A stretch of DNA of 64,000 bases from Pomphorhynchus laevis (GCA_012934845.2 WNNJ02002125.1:62001-126000); one strand, 5' to 3'. Shown: positions 53,736 through 64,000, numbered from the stretch's first letter. Translations and numbers: made by a program. The notes: generated by a model not told the origin, from the letters alone.

Positions 53736-53739
53736 ATCA

Positions 53740-54050
53740 TATCAGCTAACTGAGTCTCCGTATTTAATATAATTATAAAATAAACAAAACATAATAATAA
53801 TGCTAAATCACAATTTAATAATTAAATAATAAAATTAATGATTGTTTTTAGATTTTCTATAATTTAAATCAAGTTAAAATAAAAAAATTGAAATTTAAAA
53901 TAAGCGTTATTTTTATGAATTGACTAATAAATAACAGACGTTGTATCAGAATAAGAATTAGAGGTCATCAGGAGGAACTGCTATGCTATCAGGTTTCGGC
54001 CCCTAACTCCTCTACCCAACATAGCAACGGGACTAAATACATGCTAATGA
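53740..54050 (-). repeat. PLE terminal repeat
   Basis: Tip at about 53,743-53,762 (one change, GAGTCTCCG), core at 53,965-54,035 (CAACGGGACT replaces CAGCGGGGCC, so helices a and b are partly lost). It abuts an oppositely oriented PLE RT at about 54,052. Confidence 0.8.
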
Positions 54051-54054
54051 TGTA

Positions 54055-54770
54055 CGATTTTACATACGATTTTAGTATGCTTTATACAAATCTAGATTTT
54101 GTAAATATTAAAGAAGCGTTAGTAAAATTAATTAATCTTTTATTTCGGAAAAAGATATACATATATATGTTATAATAATTATAACGCCTATCTAACAAAA
54201 ATTAAACCATCAAGTAAATATAAATATATGGATAAAATTGAATTAATAGAATCCTTAAATATTTTGATAAATCAAAATTATTTAAAAGTAGGGACATCTA
54301 TATTTAGACAAGTAAAAGGTGTTTCTAATGGGTGGTAATAGTAGCCCAATTATAGCTGACTTGTTTTTAAGCTTTATAGAATATGAATTTGTTCATAACT
54401 GTGTAAAAACTAAATCTAAACAATATAAATATATGAAATATATGTTTCGATACATTGATGATATATGTGTATTTAATTCTAATAATTTTTATTCAATTAG
54501 TGAGCACATTTATCCAGAAAGCCTTATTCTTAACAAAACCAATATTAATGATAAAGAAGGTGTATATCTAGATATGAACATTAAATTAACATTAACTAAA
54601 ACTACTATTAATTTATATCGTAAAGATGACATATTTAAATTTACAAGAAACATATTTTTGCATGAGCATTCATGCATACCATATAATATAAAATATAATA
54701 CATTAAATAATGAAATTTTAAGAATTGCAACAATATGTAATGATATTGGTTTTCTTTAAAATCATTTAAA
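54055..54770 (+). pseudogene. PLE reverse transcriptase piece, opposite orientation
   Basis: Plus strand: DFSMLYTNL (motif A, about 54,058-54,090), MDKIELIESLNILINQNYLK, MGGNSSPIIADLF (54,325-54,366), FRYIDDICVF intact (about 54,445-54,475), continuing to ICNDIGFL and stop. A frame change precedes the 146-codon frame 54,319-54,759. With the minus-strand copy at 51.8-54.05 kb it makes a head-to-head structure. Confidence 0.8.
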
Positions 54771-54779
54771 TAATTTAAT

Positions 54780-54910
54780 AGATACATTTTTTAATTATTA
54801 AATGTAATATATTAATATATTATTTAATTATTAAATTTTGATTTAGCATTATTATGTTTTGTTTATTTTATAATTATATTTAATACGTAGACTCAGTTCG
54901 CTGATTTGGT
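54780..54910 (+). repeat. PLE terminal repeat, distal part only
   Basis: A/T tract (TTGATTTAGCATTATTATGT) and tip ACGTAGACTCAGTTCGCTGA at about 54,885-54,904. The core with the interleaved helices is missing, so RT and tip are joined by an internal deletion. Confidence 0.75.
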
Positions 54911-55255
54911 TTAATAAACTTCATTCCATTAAAACGAACAACTAATAAACGCCTAAATTCTAAGACATCGAAGTAAATTTTCGGTTATGATTTTACTAGA
55001 TAACACTTTCTTCAACTGGTTGTACATATCGATGTGTTATACGTGATAATTAATTTGCTTTTTTATTGAGAAGGTAATTATATAAATTATCGTGTTAAGG
55101 TTCTTAAGTACAATTTATGAGTTTATCATAATAATTTCGTAGTGCTATCGTAAGTTTAATGCCAGTCCTGTGTAATATATGGTTCCAAGTCTTTTTCAAT
55201 CTTTGTAAATCATTTGCCTTAGATAAATATTAATCTAACGACGTCGGGATTCCAT
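54911..55255. other. Unassigned
   Basis: AT-rich, no feature seen. Confidence 0.3.
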
Positions 55256-55674
55256 TTTAAATAAATAAATAAAAAAGACTTTATTAAATACACCAAAATA
55301 TAGCATGCAAGAATAAAAAAAGGTAGGTCATAACCAACTTAGATAAAAAATGACAGAATTTTCCTTCGTTTTTTCATCTTCCCTTTCTCTTTCATGGACA
55401 GGTCCAGGGGGATCTGAGCCCCCCAACCGATCCAACACGCCGCCTTCCGACTGAACTACCCGAAGTCTTTCACCCCCCGAAGAATTCAATCGGCGCGGGC
55501 TATGCTTGGTAATCGAGATACGAGGAGCTTAAGAATCTTTAGTCTTTGCTCTGGGTGACGTCCTCTTGAGGAGAATACTAATCCCGGAGATAATCCAAGT
55601 GCCCCAAAGGCGCACCTTGGCTTTCCCTTTCAATAACAGATGCTGATCCCGTTTCAGGGCCCACCTAGCTTTCT

Positions 55675-56001
55675 TCAGGATACGTTTGAGTCTATCCAGT
55701 CAGCTTTCGCCGACCAGTTCACCGTAACGGTGAACCCCAGGTATTTTACTCGACTTGTGAATGTGGGAAGTGGTTCAGAGGCAAATATGGAAGAGAGCGC
55801 AGAGAGTGCTAATTTCTTAAGTTTTTGCTTTGTAGCATGTGTGCCATGAAAGATGACCACCTGCGATTTAGCTGAGTTTAAAATAAGATTGGATATGGGT
55901 AACTGATCTTTTAATCTTAAAAAGAAACGGCTGATGTCAGAGACTACGTCTTTACACCTGTGTCCAGTGAACAGGGCTGTGGTGTCATAAGCGTACATCA
56001 C
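55675..56001 (-). pseudogene. LINE A RT, YADD-side fragment
   Basis: 108-codon frame opening MMYAYDTTALFTGHRCKDVV: AYDTT corresponds to the YADDT catalytic box with one aspartate missing. It continues LILNSAKSQVVIFHGTHATK (NxxKS/T box) and RVKYLGFTVTVNWSAKADWI (LGF box), the normal spacing of LINE RT motifs C to E. Confidence 0.72.
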
Positions 56002-56627
56002 AAGACGTTGTTCGCGTTTAAATATTTTGAATAGTTGAATAGAGGCAGCAAGATATAAGATAGGAGAAAGTCGGAATCCTTGAGATACACCCGAAATAGG
56101 GTAGAACTAACGCGCATCAGGGTCGTCATCATAATAAAATCGCTTGGTGTACAGCAGAATCTCCAACCTGTTCACAATTCTCGCAGGCAACCCGAAAAGT
56201 CAAGGAAAACAGCTACAACTAGACGATGGCTATTATCCCGACAAATCTGCTCCACCTCACCAACTGCTGAATGGACCGAGCGACCTTTAAAACGAGCAAT
56301 ACTCGTTCTATCCCTACTCAGCTGGAACCTATATCTAGTGCTCCAGTATTAATTTGAGAGAGCCTGTCTGGCGGAAACAGAGAGATTAGGGAGGTTAATC
56401 AATTTTGCTAGGACCTTGAGTTTCGTCTGAGTAGGATTGTATATACGACCTTTATAGGTAGTCGATAAAATCGCGGTAACTTGCGAAAAGAGGTAGGTAT
56501 TAAATTCGGTCAAACTCTCATTTCCTATTCTGGCAAAGAGTTGGATAGCCGCTTGAAAGAGGGCCACTCTGGTCGGATCAGTGATACCTCCTTGGAAGCA
56601 ACATATCTTCCTCAATCCTCCAACGAA

Positions 56628-57260
56628 TTAGGTCATGAGAGGTGGACAATTGCTGGCGCGACTTATCCGTGTAGAAGGGTTTAACAACCACCTCGAGTGA
56701 AGCAGTAAAATGTCCAGGATGGAATTTGTTGATGTGCAATAAAAGGTAGGTGACGGGGGTTTGTGAATAAGATAACCGTTCCTAGCTCTGCGAAGTGCTG
56801 CATTACTCCAACGACCACTTCTGTCGTTGAAATCTCCAAGTATCATGTTATAACCGCTGTCAATAATACTATCCAGTAGGTCACGGTTCTTGTGAATTTC
56901 CCCTGGACGGATGCAGACATTGGCTAGACTTATGCCTTTACCGTTCTTACTGAGTGAAACTACTAAACAAGAAAGGGCTGGACATGAGTAGTTTAATAGG
57001 AGGAAGGACCTTAAGGAGCACTTAACTAAGGTCAAGAGTCCTTGAGATGAAGAGGAATGAGGTAGGGTCATGTACTGAGTATTGTGGGAACATATATGTT
57101 TTGGGATAAATCGAGTAATGTCCTGGGGGAGCCGGATAGACCGGGTTTCCTGAAGGACTATAACATCTGCGTCTCTATCAGATAGAAGTCTAAGGGCGGA
57201 AGCACCTCCCGAGTTCCACTGAAGGATATTCAGTGAAAAAGGCTCACGAGTACTCTGCAT
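56628..57260 (-). pseudogene. LINE A APE endonuclease (210 codons open)
   Basis: Starts MQSTREPFSLNILQWNSGGA (first motif, QWN), then ADVIVLQETRS (catalytic Glu), SLANVCIRPG, NMILGDFNDRSGRW (GDFN), TSTNSILDILLLH (D in the SxxDI position) and the tail SRASNCPPLMT. All main residues of the APE-type endonuclease are visible in one frame except the final SDH motif, which lies at or after the frame end. Confidence 0.8.
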
Positions 57261-57387
57261 TGTGATGGATTAGTTGGATGGGGGATTGCCTACCTAGACA
57301 AAGCTAGGTGCAAGAAGGTTGCCATTCCCACCACTAGCCCCCTCCAAGGAAGGTACTTGCCCCTGGGCAGTATTTTCATTTCCCCTA

Positions 57388-58507
57388 TTAGTCTTCTGTT
57401 GGATTAGCTTCTTTATCTTGAGCGGTGGACGGCATGGGCTGAAGCTCTTCTCTTTTCGACTCCGGAACCGAGGAAACAGGAAGCACAGGATTAGTCCCGA
57501 TAACAGTTAGGATAGAGCGTACTAACTCCTCCATCTGCCGAAGAGCATTCGAAGTCTTTAAGTCGATAATCCGTAAAACGTCAGCGTCATCCATACGTGG
57601 AGCTGCAGCGACCGCGAAGGACTTGGCCGGATTGGGCGGTTTCAGCAAGAATAATTGTCTATATTCTTTGAATAGAGAGCATTTCCTGCTCCAAGCAGGA
57701 TGGCACCCCCCCGCAATTCGAGCAGGAAAGTGGGGCCTCGCATCGATCGGTAGTTGTAAGAGAAGGACAGCTGGTGGAGCTACAGACCCCACACGAAGGG
57801 GTCCGACTGCAGCTGGAGGCCCGGTGTTTTCATTTGTGACACCGGTTGCAGTGGGGATAGGTCAGATCATCCCTCACTGTGATCGTGAATTTAATATTGA
57901 AACCCATTAAGGGATTCGACGCAGAATTAGACAAGTTCTCAGCGATATTTACGGGAGCATTGCAAAAGCCAACCGGGATAGGGTTCCCGTCTTTACCCCA
58001 GATTGACCTCAGATTGGTGACTTTGAATTTAGCCTTAAAAGAACGTATATCTTCTTCCATTGGAAGATTTGAAACTTTCAGTGAGGCCAGTATAAGCTTG
58101 GATGAGATTTCACCATATTCAGCTAAATTGGCGGAGAAGTACTCCATGTAGTTCGCGGCGAGGTCATTCGAGACAAAATAGATCTTCACCTCCGCAGGGT
58201 GTTACCTAACAAAGTTAAATAGGACACTGTTCTGAAACTGTTTGGTGAAGGATCCCAAAAATTTGTTGTAGAGATCGTGTTTTTCAATCGGTTTCTTAAC
58301 TTTAATTATCAGCAAATTCTTTAATTTAGGAATGGGGGGATGCACCTCCTCATCATTTGAGAACATAGAAAAATTACTAACCTTGTTCCTTGAATCTGTA
58401 GATAGATTTACCTTTAATTTGTCTTTTTTTGTAGGATTATCGTTGATTTTTGAATGATTTTTGCTGCTATCGTTTGATAGCTCCAAAATTACTTGTACAC
58501 TACACAT
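57388..58507 (-). pseudogene. LINE A ORF1, gag-like
   Basis: Frames 58,507-58,202 (acidic/basic N-terminus ending SFTKQFQNSVLFNFVR), 58,189-57,830 (MKIYFVSNDLAANYMEYFSA ... PVGFCNAPVNIAENL ... YPHCNRCHK, where zinc knuckles begin) and 57,792-57,388 (remaining knuckle CHPAWSRKC and a coiled-coil-like tail). The order RNA-binding region, CCHC knuckles, coiled coil resembles ORF1 of I/R1/Jockey LINEs. At least two frame changes. Confidence 0.65.
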
Positions 58508-58520
58508 TTTTTATACCGAT

Positions 58521-59650
58521 TCCATTTTGAATGCGTTCATGTATTAGGAAACAGTGTACACGGACGGCCAGCATACTTAACGTATGCGTTCATACATTTT
58601 GAACAATTGTATACCAAAGCGTTTATGCATTAAAAAGTCAATAAATGTAGATGAGTGTTTGTAATGTTACAGGAACTATTTCTCTAGGCACTAATTATCC
58701 ACTTTTATTGATTTAATTGTCTGGGAAAATCGTCAGTGATCCGAAATTATGAGTTGATATGTTTTAACTACTTATGTTTTTAGAAAATACTCGTTAAATT
58801 TATTTACTGGTTTGCTCTTTTTTTAAGCTCCAACAATGTTCTTACCATATTTCTTTTTTACGAATTTCATTATTTTTGTTTAAATTTCAGGATTGTATTG
58901 TTATCGTTAAGATATTGTTCTTTACGTTTTTTATTAAATCGCAAGCTAAATTTTATGTCCATTTCATTTGATTTAATTTTCTAGATTTTCAAATTTATAC
59001 ATCTATTTAGACTAAAATGAAATATAATGTTCACGCTTTTAACTTTTTCCGATATGTTAGTAATTTGCTGACAAATTTTGGTTCCCTGTTGAATAAAACT
59101 TGTCAAAAAATCCTTATCGACTGTAGTCAAAAAATTCGGTATTGCACTATCACAAATAGTATATTTGAATTTAATCTAAACTAGGCTGTACAATATTTCT
59201 ACATTTGTTTCATTTTAGCCATTTTACATTTTCTACATTTTACATTTGTTTCATTTTAGGCCCCATACCACGGAGTATGGGGAATGTTTCTACTGTTTCT
59301 TATAGAAAAAATGAGTCACTCAAATTTTGTTTTATCTGTAACGTAATAAAATCTTTAACAGTAGAATTTTTTATACAACTTATCATCTGTCAAAACGATA
59401 GTAATTTGTAAGTAACGTTTATTCTTCCTAGAAAAATACAACTGTTTTAGCCGTATTAGTAAGGTTCAATCATAATTTCATCGATACATTTCAATAATTG
59501 AGTAAGTGTCTTGCTTATGTTTTTTTGCTATGGCCTTCTTGTCAAATCTTATTGACAAATCTATATTATAAGTTGAATACCTTCAAATCTATATCAGAAG
59601 GTATCTATTTCCAGACCGTTTATGTCTGACTTGACAAATAGTCTAGCCGA
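58521..59650. other. Unassigned intergenic DNA with a short direct repeat
   Basis: No coding sequence recognised. An exact 18-bp direct repeat ACATTTGTTTCATTTTAG occurs at 59,201-59,218 and 59,242-59,259. Confidence 0.4.
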
Positions 59651-59654
59651 ATAA

Positions 59655-59998
59655 ATCAGATCAGCTAACTAAGTTTAAGTATTCTATGCTATATATAAAT
59701 TAAAAATAAAGTTAAATAATAATAAATAATAAATAATTATAGTATAATATTTTTATATAATTTATATAAAGTTAAAATTTAACATTGAAATTTAAAATAA
59801 AAGTCGATTTTTATGAATTGATTAATAAATAATATACGATATATTCGAATGAGGATTATCATTCGATATTATTATTAATATACGATATATTCAATATATT
59901 CAAATCAGAAAGACAGCTTTGTATTAAGTTTCGGCATTTATTCCTCGACCCAACATGACAGCGGGAAAAACATGCTAATGACGTATTTCATATGATGA
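59655..59998 (-). repeat. Old PLE terminal repeat
   Basis: Tip ATCAGCTAACTAAGTTTAAG (about 59,661-59,680), A/T tract, then a decayed core (AGTTTCGGCATTTATTCCTC, CCCAACATGACAGCGGG, ACATGCTAATGACGTATTTC). The helices no longer pair well. Confidence 0.65.
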
Positions 59999-60240
59999 AA
60001 TGTGATTATCTAATGTATTTTATGTATTAGATAGTATTCGAACACTAAATATATAACACTAGATAGTATTCCTATCTTAAAAATAGGAATACTAAAATTT
60101 AAATACTTATTATGAACCCACAATTTTCGACTTTAACAAAATTGACTTATAGTCTTGTAAAATTCAGTAAATTATAAATAAAATCAAATTGGCTAACTTT
60201 TATCATGAAGGAGAGTGAGACCATTCCGCGTGAATTTCTT

Positions 60241-60388
60241 GTAAAACATATAAGCCAGACGCGAAAGAATGACGAATGCCGTTTCGTCATCACAATGACT
60301 CATCAGTGCCAGATCCCACCCACTAGTGGATTCAGAGGAGGAATCCTCCTCTGAATCCATTCTTTCGCGTCTGGCTTACATGTTTTAC
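60241..60388 (-). repeat. Fold-back element carrying a hammerhead motif
   Basis: Outer inverted repeats GTAAAACAT ... (60,241-60,271 and 60,358-60,388, about 31 bp with one or two mismatches). Inside are the hammerhead core (60,270-60,308, minus), a palindrome CCACTAGTGG (60,320-60,329) and a 33-bp perfect palindrome around one central base (60,327-60,359, arms begin TGGATTCAGAGG). The outer arms would serve as the open stem of a type I hammerhead with a large insertion on one side. Confidence 0.75.
60270..60308 (-). ncRNA. Hammerhead ribozyme-like core (copy D)
   Basis: Minus strand: CTGATGA (60,300-60,306), stem II GTCA/TGAC with loop TTGTGA, GAAAC (60,281-60,285), stem III ACG/CGT with loop GCATT, then C as the cleavage-site base (GTC). 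The core is complete. Stem I does not close directly next to CTGATGA because a palindromic segment is interposed before the complementary arm, so activity is uncertain. Confidence 0.72.
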
Positions 60389-61024
60389 AAAATCAAATTT
60401 AAGATTAAGATAAAAGATGTATTTTTTATTTAAAGAAAATTTATAATTTATTCATTGATATCTTCGTTATTGTTGATTTGACTTTAATCATTGTCATTGT
60501 TTAACGGCTAAAACGAAGGTCTAAGATTCAAGTTAAAACTTTAGTAGTTAGAATATCCACTTTTTTCAAAAGTAATTTTAAATATGTTGTGTATATATTT
60601 TATAATTAATATTAATATAGATGGTGGCATGAATATTGAAATTGGAGACTCGTAAAGAAATTAACAATTGTAAAAATTGATGCTAGTATTGAAAACTGGA
60701 CATCACTGTAACGCAAAAACCATCTACTTTCGAAGGAACAGAAAAGTGAACAATTGTAAATGTCAATATATATCCATATGTGCTCATATATTCCGTATCA
60801 ATTAAAAATGACGAGGAAAACTACATTTTTATTTCTTAAAAAATTAAGAAATAAATTGTCTCTGTCGGTGTCATCAAGTTAAGACATAACACACAATTCT
60901 GATAGCAAAAATAAGTGTTCAAAGGTCGTGAACCGATATGTAGTTGATAAAACGCTCAGTTGTAATATTGTTTTTTAAAACATGTGCTTGGACAGTTAAA
61001 TTAATTGTAGCTGTGCATATGTAC
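60389..61024. other. Unassigned
   Basis: AT-rich. No features recognised. Confidence 0.3.
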
Positions 61025-61140
61025 GAAGCAGTTGCGACATCAAATGTCCACCTCTCATGACTTGATTCTCTGTCGGATAGATGAGGATACGCTGCTTCGA
61101 AGGAGATTCCACTTTGACCCTATCAGAGTAGCTCTCGACC
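61025..61140 (+). mobile_element. Short LINE A fragment
   Basis: Matches the reverse complement of about 5,140-5,260 of LINE A copy 1 (GATACGCTGCTTCGAA block, then ATTCCACTTTGACCCTATCA). Only the EN-RT linker is represented, and it is fused to a different RT fragment downstream. Confidence 0.65.
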
Positions 61141-61144
61141 TGGT

Positions 61145-61790
61145 TATACATCCAGACAAATGTGAGGTTATCATCAAAGATATATCGCTGTTCAAAGCGA
61201 TCGAGTCTGTTATTCCTAGAGCAAGCAACATTACCGCTTAAAATGGGAGGACTGGGAATCCCATCAATGCAAAATACCGCCAGGTCAGCCATTTTGCCAT
61301 CGGTAAGCGGATCTCAGAATCTAACTGGTTCAATCCTACAAACTGTTCGGATTGATTTTATAGCATATAACAACACGGCTTATGTACAGGGATAGCTAAA
61401 GTGACAAAGCATACGCGGGGCTGATATTCCACTGAAAACACACCTACAGAGACAGTGGACAACAATTGCTAAATATACGTCGCGAAAGCCTAGTTTGGAG
61501 CGCAACGAATGATGTTAGCATAGCACAACTAAACGCAGTTTTGCCTTCATTTTCAGGAGCATTTCTGCAGGCAATACTGATAATCGCGTTTGAAACTCGA
61601 CTGGACGACAATAGCATGACAATTGCTGTCGCTTTGCGTTTGGGCCTACCGATCTGTACAACCCAGTATGCGGTTGTGGATCACGGATCGACTGTTTCGG
61701 AAGACATGGATTGGATTGCCATAGAACACGCAGTCGTTACACCCGCCATGCTGAAGTTAATAACCTAATCAAGATGGCACTTACAGCCGC
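61145..61790 (+). pseudogene. C-terminal part of another retroelement polyprotein
   Basis: Pieces in several frames: LPLKMGGLGIPSMQNTARSA (61,220-61,290), RLDDNSMTIAVALRLGLPIC (61,600-61,660), then CGCGSRIDCFGRHGLDC and RHAEVNNLIKMALTA (61,670-61,785). The order GGLGI, ALRLG, CxCGxxxDxxGxHxxxC, RHxxxNxxI is a conserved tail seen in many invertebrate RT-containing proteins. I cannot assign the clade. Broken by frameshifts. Confidence 0.6.
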
Positions 61791-61793
61791 TGA

Positions 61794-61958
61794 GATAATG
61801 CGGATGTGGAAGCAGATGAAAAGGAGACAGCAAACGAAGGAGAATCCGATGATGAAACTTCGGTAGAAGACGACGCGAGCAATGAGGATACAACAACTGA
61901 TGATAGTGCAGAGGATGATAAAACCGAGACAGCCGACTTGATTGAAAAGGACGATTAA
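61794..61958 (+). other. Short acidic open frame, 54 codons, no start
   Basis: Open from just after a TGA (61,791-61,793) to TAA (61,956-61,958). It encodes an Asp/Glu/Thr-rich tail (ESDDETSVEDDASNEDTTTD ... ADLIEKDD). It lacks an in-frame ATG. Could be a terminal exon or a former C-terminal tail of the upstream element. No family recognised. Confidence 0.3.
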
Positions 61959-62985
61959 TTTGAAAACATTGTGATTTTTTAAAATATTTTGTTTAATACT
62001 AAACATAATGTTGCAAAGCCATCAAACATACTTCCAAAAAAGTACTCATTTTCACCGAATAACTATACAATAAATAATACGAAAAAAATTAAAACGGCCA
62101 CAATTCGACCTTTTTATATGCTATTATTTGGTATTAAAATGTTGTTCTTTCTAAAAATACTAGTTTGAAGAGTTACATTAATATTTAAGCGGTATTACAT
62201 TATTAAAATAAGCTGTGTTTAAAGAACCATTTAAAACCAAATTTTTGTTCGAAACAGGTTCTTTCAGATATTAATATCCTGTGCATAGTTTTGTATTGTT
62301 TACGGGTTGCTAAAAATATAATATATTTTTATATTATCGCTAAATATTTGAAAGTACATTGTTTTAACGAAACAATCTTTTGATTAAATCTGACACGGAG
62401 TATTTAAATCAAGAGTGCTTAACAGAGGATGCGACACTACTTTTTAGGGAATACGATACCCTGGATTTAGTAAGATATACCAAATCCAATTACTTTTTAG
62501 GAGGAACAATATTTGCTAAATATATATTTAAATATGCTTGTTACATGTAGGGGGTACGATATTATATTTTAAATTTTCTAGATGTGCGATATATAGAAAC
62601 GTGTAAGAGCCCAAGCTTTAAATGAATCAATAAACTTTATCATTTTATTCTTTCGATACAAGCAAATTTGTCTCAACAAACATCTTTAGCAGACTGCCAA
62701 AATTTAAAATCATTTTTTATCTTGTAGAATCGATAAATCCACGATAAATCTACCAATAAAGACATTTATTAATCGTCGTTTTTATCAGCGGTGAAGGTGT
62801 AAGGGTAAGGAGAAAGAATGTTAGAGGTAATAAGGTAAATCAGATGTTAAGAAGATATGACAAAATGTATGCAGAGTGAGGGAAAGGTAAGTAATGAACG
62901 ACTATATATGACGAATATGCGTATAATAATTAATTTAACGTGGCAAATGCGTGCCACGTTAAGGTAAATATAGAGAATAGCGGCT
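61959..62985. other. Unassigned AT-rich DNA
   Basis: No coding or repeat signal recognised beyond a short inverted repeat GTGGCA...TGCCAC at about 62,940-62,958. Confidence 0.3.
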
Positions 62986-63115
62986 TGTCGATGAGCTCCG
63001 CTGCTATATTGAGGTGTTTGACAGGGACCGAAAACTGATTGCATAGCAGTTCCTTACGATGACCTCCGATCTTTATTCTAATAGATTGTAAATTATCTAT
63101 TAATAGGTTCATAAA
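62986..63115 (+). repeat. Old PLE terminal-repeat core
   Basis: CCGCTGCTATATTGAGGTG ... GACCGAAAACTGATTGCATA ... GCAGTTCC then GATGACCTCC. The CTGCTAT/ATAGCAG helix is preserved in spite of heavy divergence elsewhere. Confidence 0.65.
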
Positions 63116-63179
63116 AATTCTAAGTTATAAATATTCTTTTTACAACAACAATTTCTTGACAAAATTTTTTTTTCATGTC

Positions 63180-63995
63180 AACCACTGGTCTGGGTGTCGG
63201 GCCGTAGAGGCAGTGCACGAACCGAACCACTCCAGACATCGCGATTCTGGGCGACATACCATAGTTCTTTTTTCGATACCCAAGGCAGTCTTCGGCCAGT
63301 TTCGAGATTTGATCTCTCCGCCGGTATCGAGGTCTACCTTGAGGTCTCTTTCCATAGAGTCCGGCCTGTTAAACCCTCCGAGAAATGCGATCCCTAGACA
63401 TCCACAGGACGTTTCCGAGCCATCTCAGCTGACTTTCTTCGATGTGAAGAAGCACCAACTTTACTCCGAGTAATTAAGCAGCGACTTTATCCGGGACTTT
63501 ATCTTTTTGATCATAACCAAAAGCTCATTACCATCGGTTAAGATAGGAACGACGATTGCTTGGTAACCCAAAGCTTCGCCTGAAGACTCAACTCCCGCTT
63601 CACCACAACATACCTGTACAAAGAACGCATTGCTGCGTTAGCTGCACAAATCCGCTTCTCAATTTCCTTGATGTTCATGTCATCTCTCGAGAACAATACC
63701 CACAAGATACTAGAAATCATCCACATCAGGAAGAACCTTTTCTCCAATTCAGATTGTCATTGGCATCTGAATTTGAGACAAACACACATAGATACTGTCT
63801 CGGAGGTACTAACCAGCATCCCTACCGCTTGGCATTTTTGCATGAATCGATCTGGTAGGAATTGTAAATCTTTAAGACATAAAGCCAACAAAACAACGTC
63901 ATCTGCAAAAAGTAGAGATGGAATCATGATGGAACTGAACTGTAGACCGACATCCGTCAGAGCAGCCCGTCTCGTAATTTTCACCATGTAAACAA
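63180..63995 (-). mobile_element. LINE fragment (RT palm to C-terminus), runs to the window edge
   Basis: Minus strand. Frame 63,987-63,757: IPSLLFADDVVLLALCLKDL (catalytic FADD) and CQAVGMLVSTSETVSMCV. Frame 63,747-63,538: WVLFSRDDMNIKEIEKRICA, ANAAMRSLYRYVVVKRELSL (post-palm region with I..RI.AA.AA). The C-terminal part (63,355-63,185) gives GRPRYRRRDQISKLAEDCLG. A second copy of the last part lies at 38,350-38,525. It is a non-LTR RT of a different family from LINEs A, B and CR1. The 5' side is cut by the window end. Confidence 0.75.
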
Positions 63996-64000
63996 GGAAC

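Larger units (their letters stand above)
51820..54050 (-). mobile_element. Naiad-like PLE, copy lacking the RT core
   Basis: Minus strand: terminal repeat 54,050-53,740, leader 53,735-53,302, endonuclease 53,301-52,882, linker 52,854-52,600, RT N-terminal remains 52,620-52,240, then a truncated terminal repeat 52,100-51,820. The RT catalytic domain has been deleted. It supplies the segment joining endonuclease and linker that is interrupted in the 18-22 kb copy. Confidence 0.82.
55258..58520 (-). mobile_element. LINE family A, copy 2, near full length but decayed
   Basis: Minus strand: ORF1 (58,507 to about 57,390), ORF2 endonuclease (57,260-56,628), linker and RT remains (56,615-55,675), 3' end with AATAAAG and an (ATTT)n tail near 55,258-55,285. 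Compared with copy 1 it retains ORF1 and a long intact endonuclease frame, but its RT core has internal deletions at about 56,195 and 56,290. Family assignment as for copy 1. Confidence 0.78.

Noticed and set aside
55640-55849. Plus-strand ORF of 69 codons
   Set aside because: Antisense to the LINE A RT fragment with YADD-like and LGF boxes.
1-64000. tRNA, rRNA or bacterial/viral operon content
   Set aside because: No cloverleaf, rRNA block, Shine-Dalgarno pattern or operon spacing was seen on reading; all coding traces are eukaryotic transposable elements.

Overview
This window looks like repeat-dominated nuclear DNA from an invertebrate animal. It is strongly AT-rich and almost every recognisable protein fragment belongs to a transposable element: Penelope-like elements (PLEs), CR1-type and other APE-type LINEs, Gypsy-type LTR fossils and a hAT DNA transposon. 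I see no operons, no rRNA and no tRNA. The species cannot be named from this sequence. The mix (permuted-domain PLEs, CR1, hammerhead ribozyme units) is known from many arthropods, molluscs, flatworms and other invertebrates.

The dominant family is a PLE whose GIY-YIG endonuclease lies upstream (N-terminal) of the reverse transcriptase. This is the permuted order described for the Naiad group, and the CX4CX2C cysteine cluster before the nuclease fits too. The best copy is on the minus strand at about 18.3-21.85 kb. Other coding copies lie at 0-3.1, 6.55-8.1, 10.2-10.7, 22.2-22.9, 26.3-26.5, 28.7-29.5, 40.7-43.2 (split), 52.2-53.3 and 54.05-54.77 kb. Each is followed by a terminal repeat of about 350 bp (pseudo-LTR) ending in a stereotyped 3' tip, ACGTAGACTCAGTTAGCTGA. 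At least twenty more or less decayed copies of the repeat occur, many without coding sequence. The repeat carries a compact motif whose six complementary segments are interleaved (a b c a' b' c'), which implies a pseudoknotted RNA. The coding copies also share a structured leader of about 430 nt.

Layout. 0-3.1 kb: tandem PLE, plus. 3.3-6.5 kb: LINE of family A, with an inverted partner and a palindromic AT array. 6.5-11.7 kb: PLE fragments and terminal repeats. 11.97-12.25 kb: the only ORF that might be a non-transposon gene, a small His/Cys/Ser repeat protein. 12.8-14.4 kb: run of terminal repeats. 14.58-15.83 kb: noncoding units bearing hammerhead ribozymes, in inverted orientation. 15.8-17.4 kb: LINE 3' pieces and a 281-bp tandem duplication. 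18.3-22.95 kb: tandem PLE, minus. 22.97-23.66 kb: unidentified repeat pair. 23.9-28.0 kb: CR1 copy broken by later insertions. 28.2-29.5 kb: PLE. 29.46-33.56 kb: long CR1 copy with ORF1 and ORF2. 33.9-40.3 kb: two Gypsy-type fossils. 40.4-43.2 kb: PLE split by a nearly intact CR1. 43.2-50 kb: LINE of family B interrupted by a CR1 fragment that itself holds a hAT transposon. 51.8-54.9 kb: PLE with an inverted second piece. 55.26-58.5 kb: LINE A, second copy. 59.6-64 kb: decayed terminal repeats, a hammerhead in a fold-back, and two LINE fragments.

The genes do not form a host pathway. The history is nested insertion: the PLE family was active both before some CR1 insertions (CR1 sits in a PLE at 41 kb) and after others (PLE sits in a CR1 at 26.3 kb). 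All identifications are by eye from motifs and from comparing copies within the window; no database search was possible.
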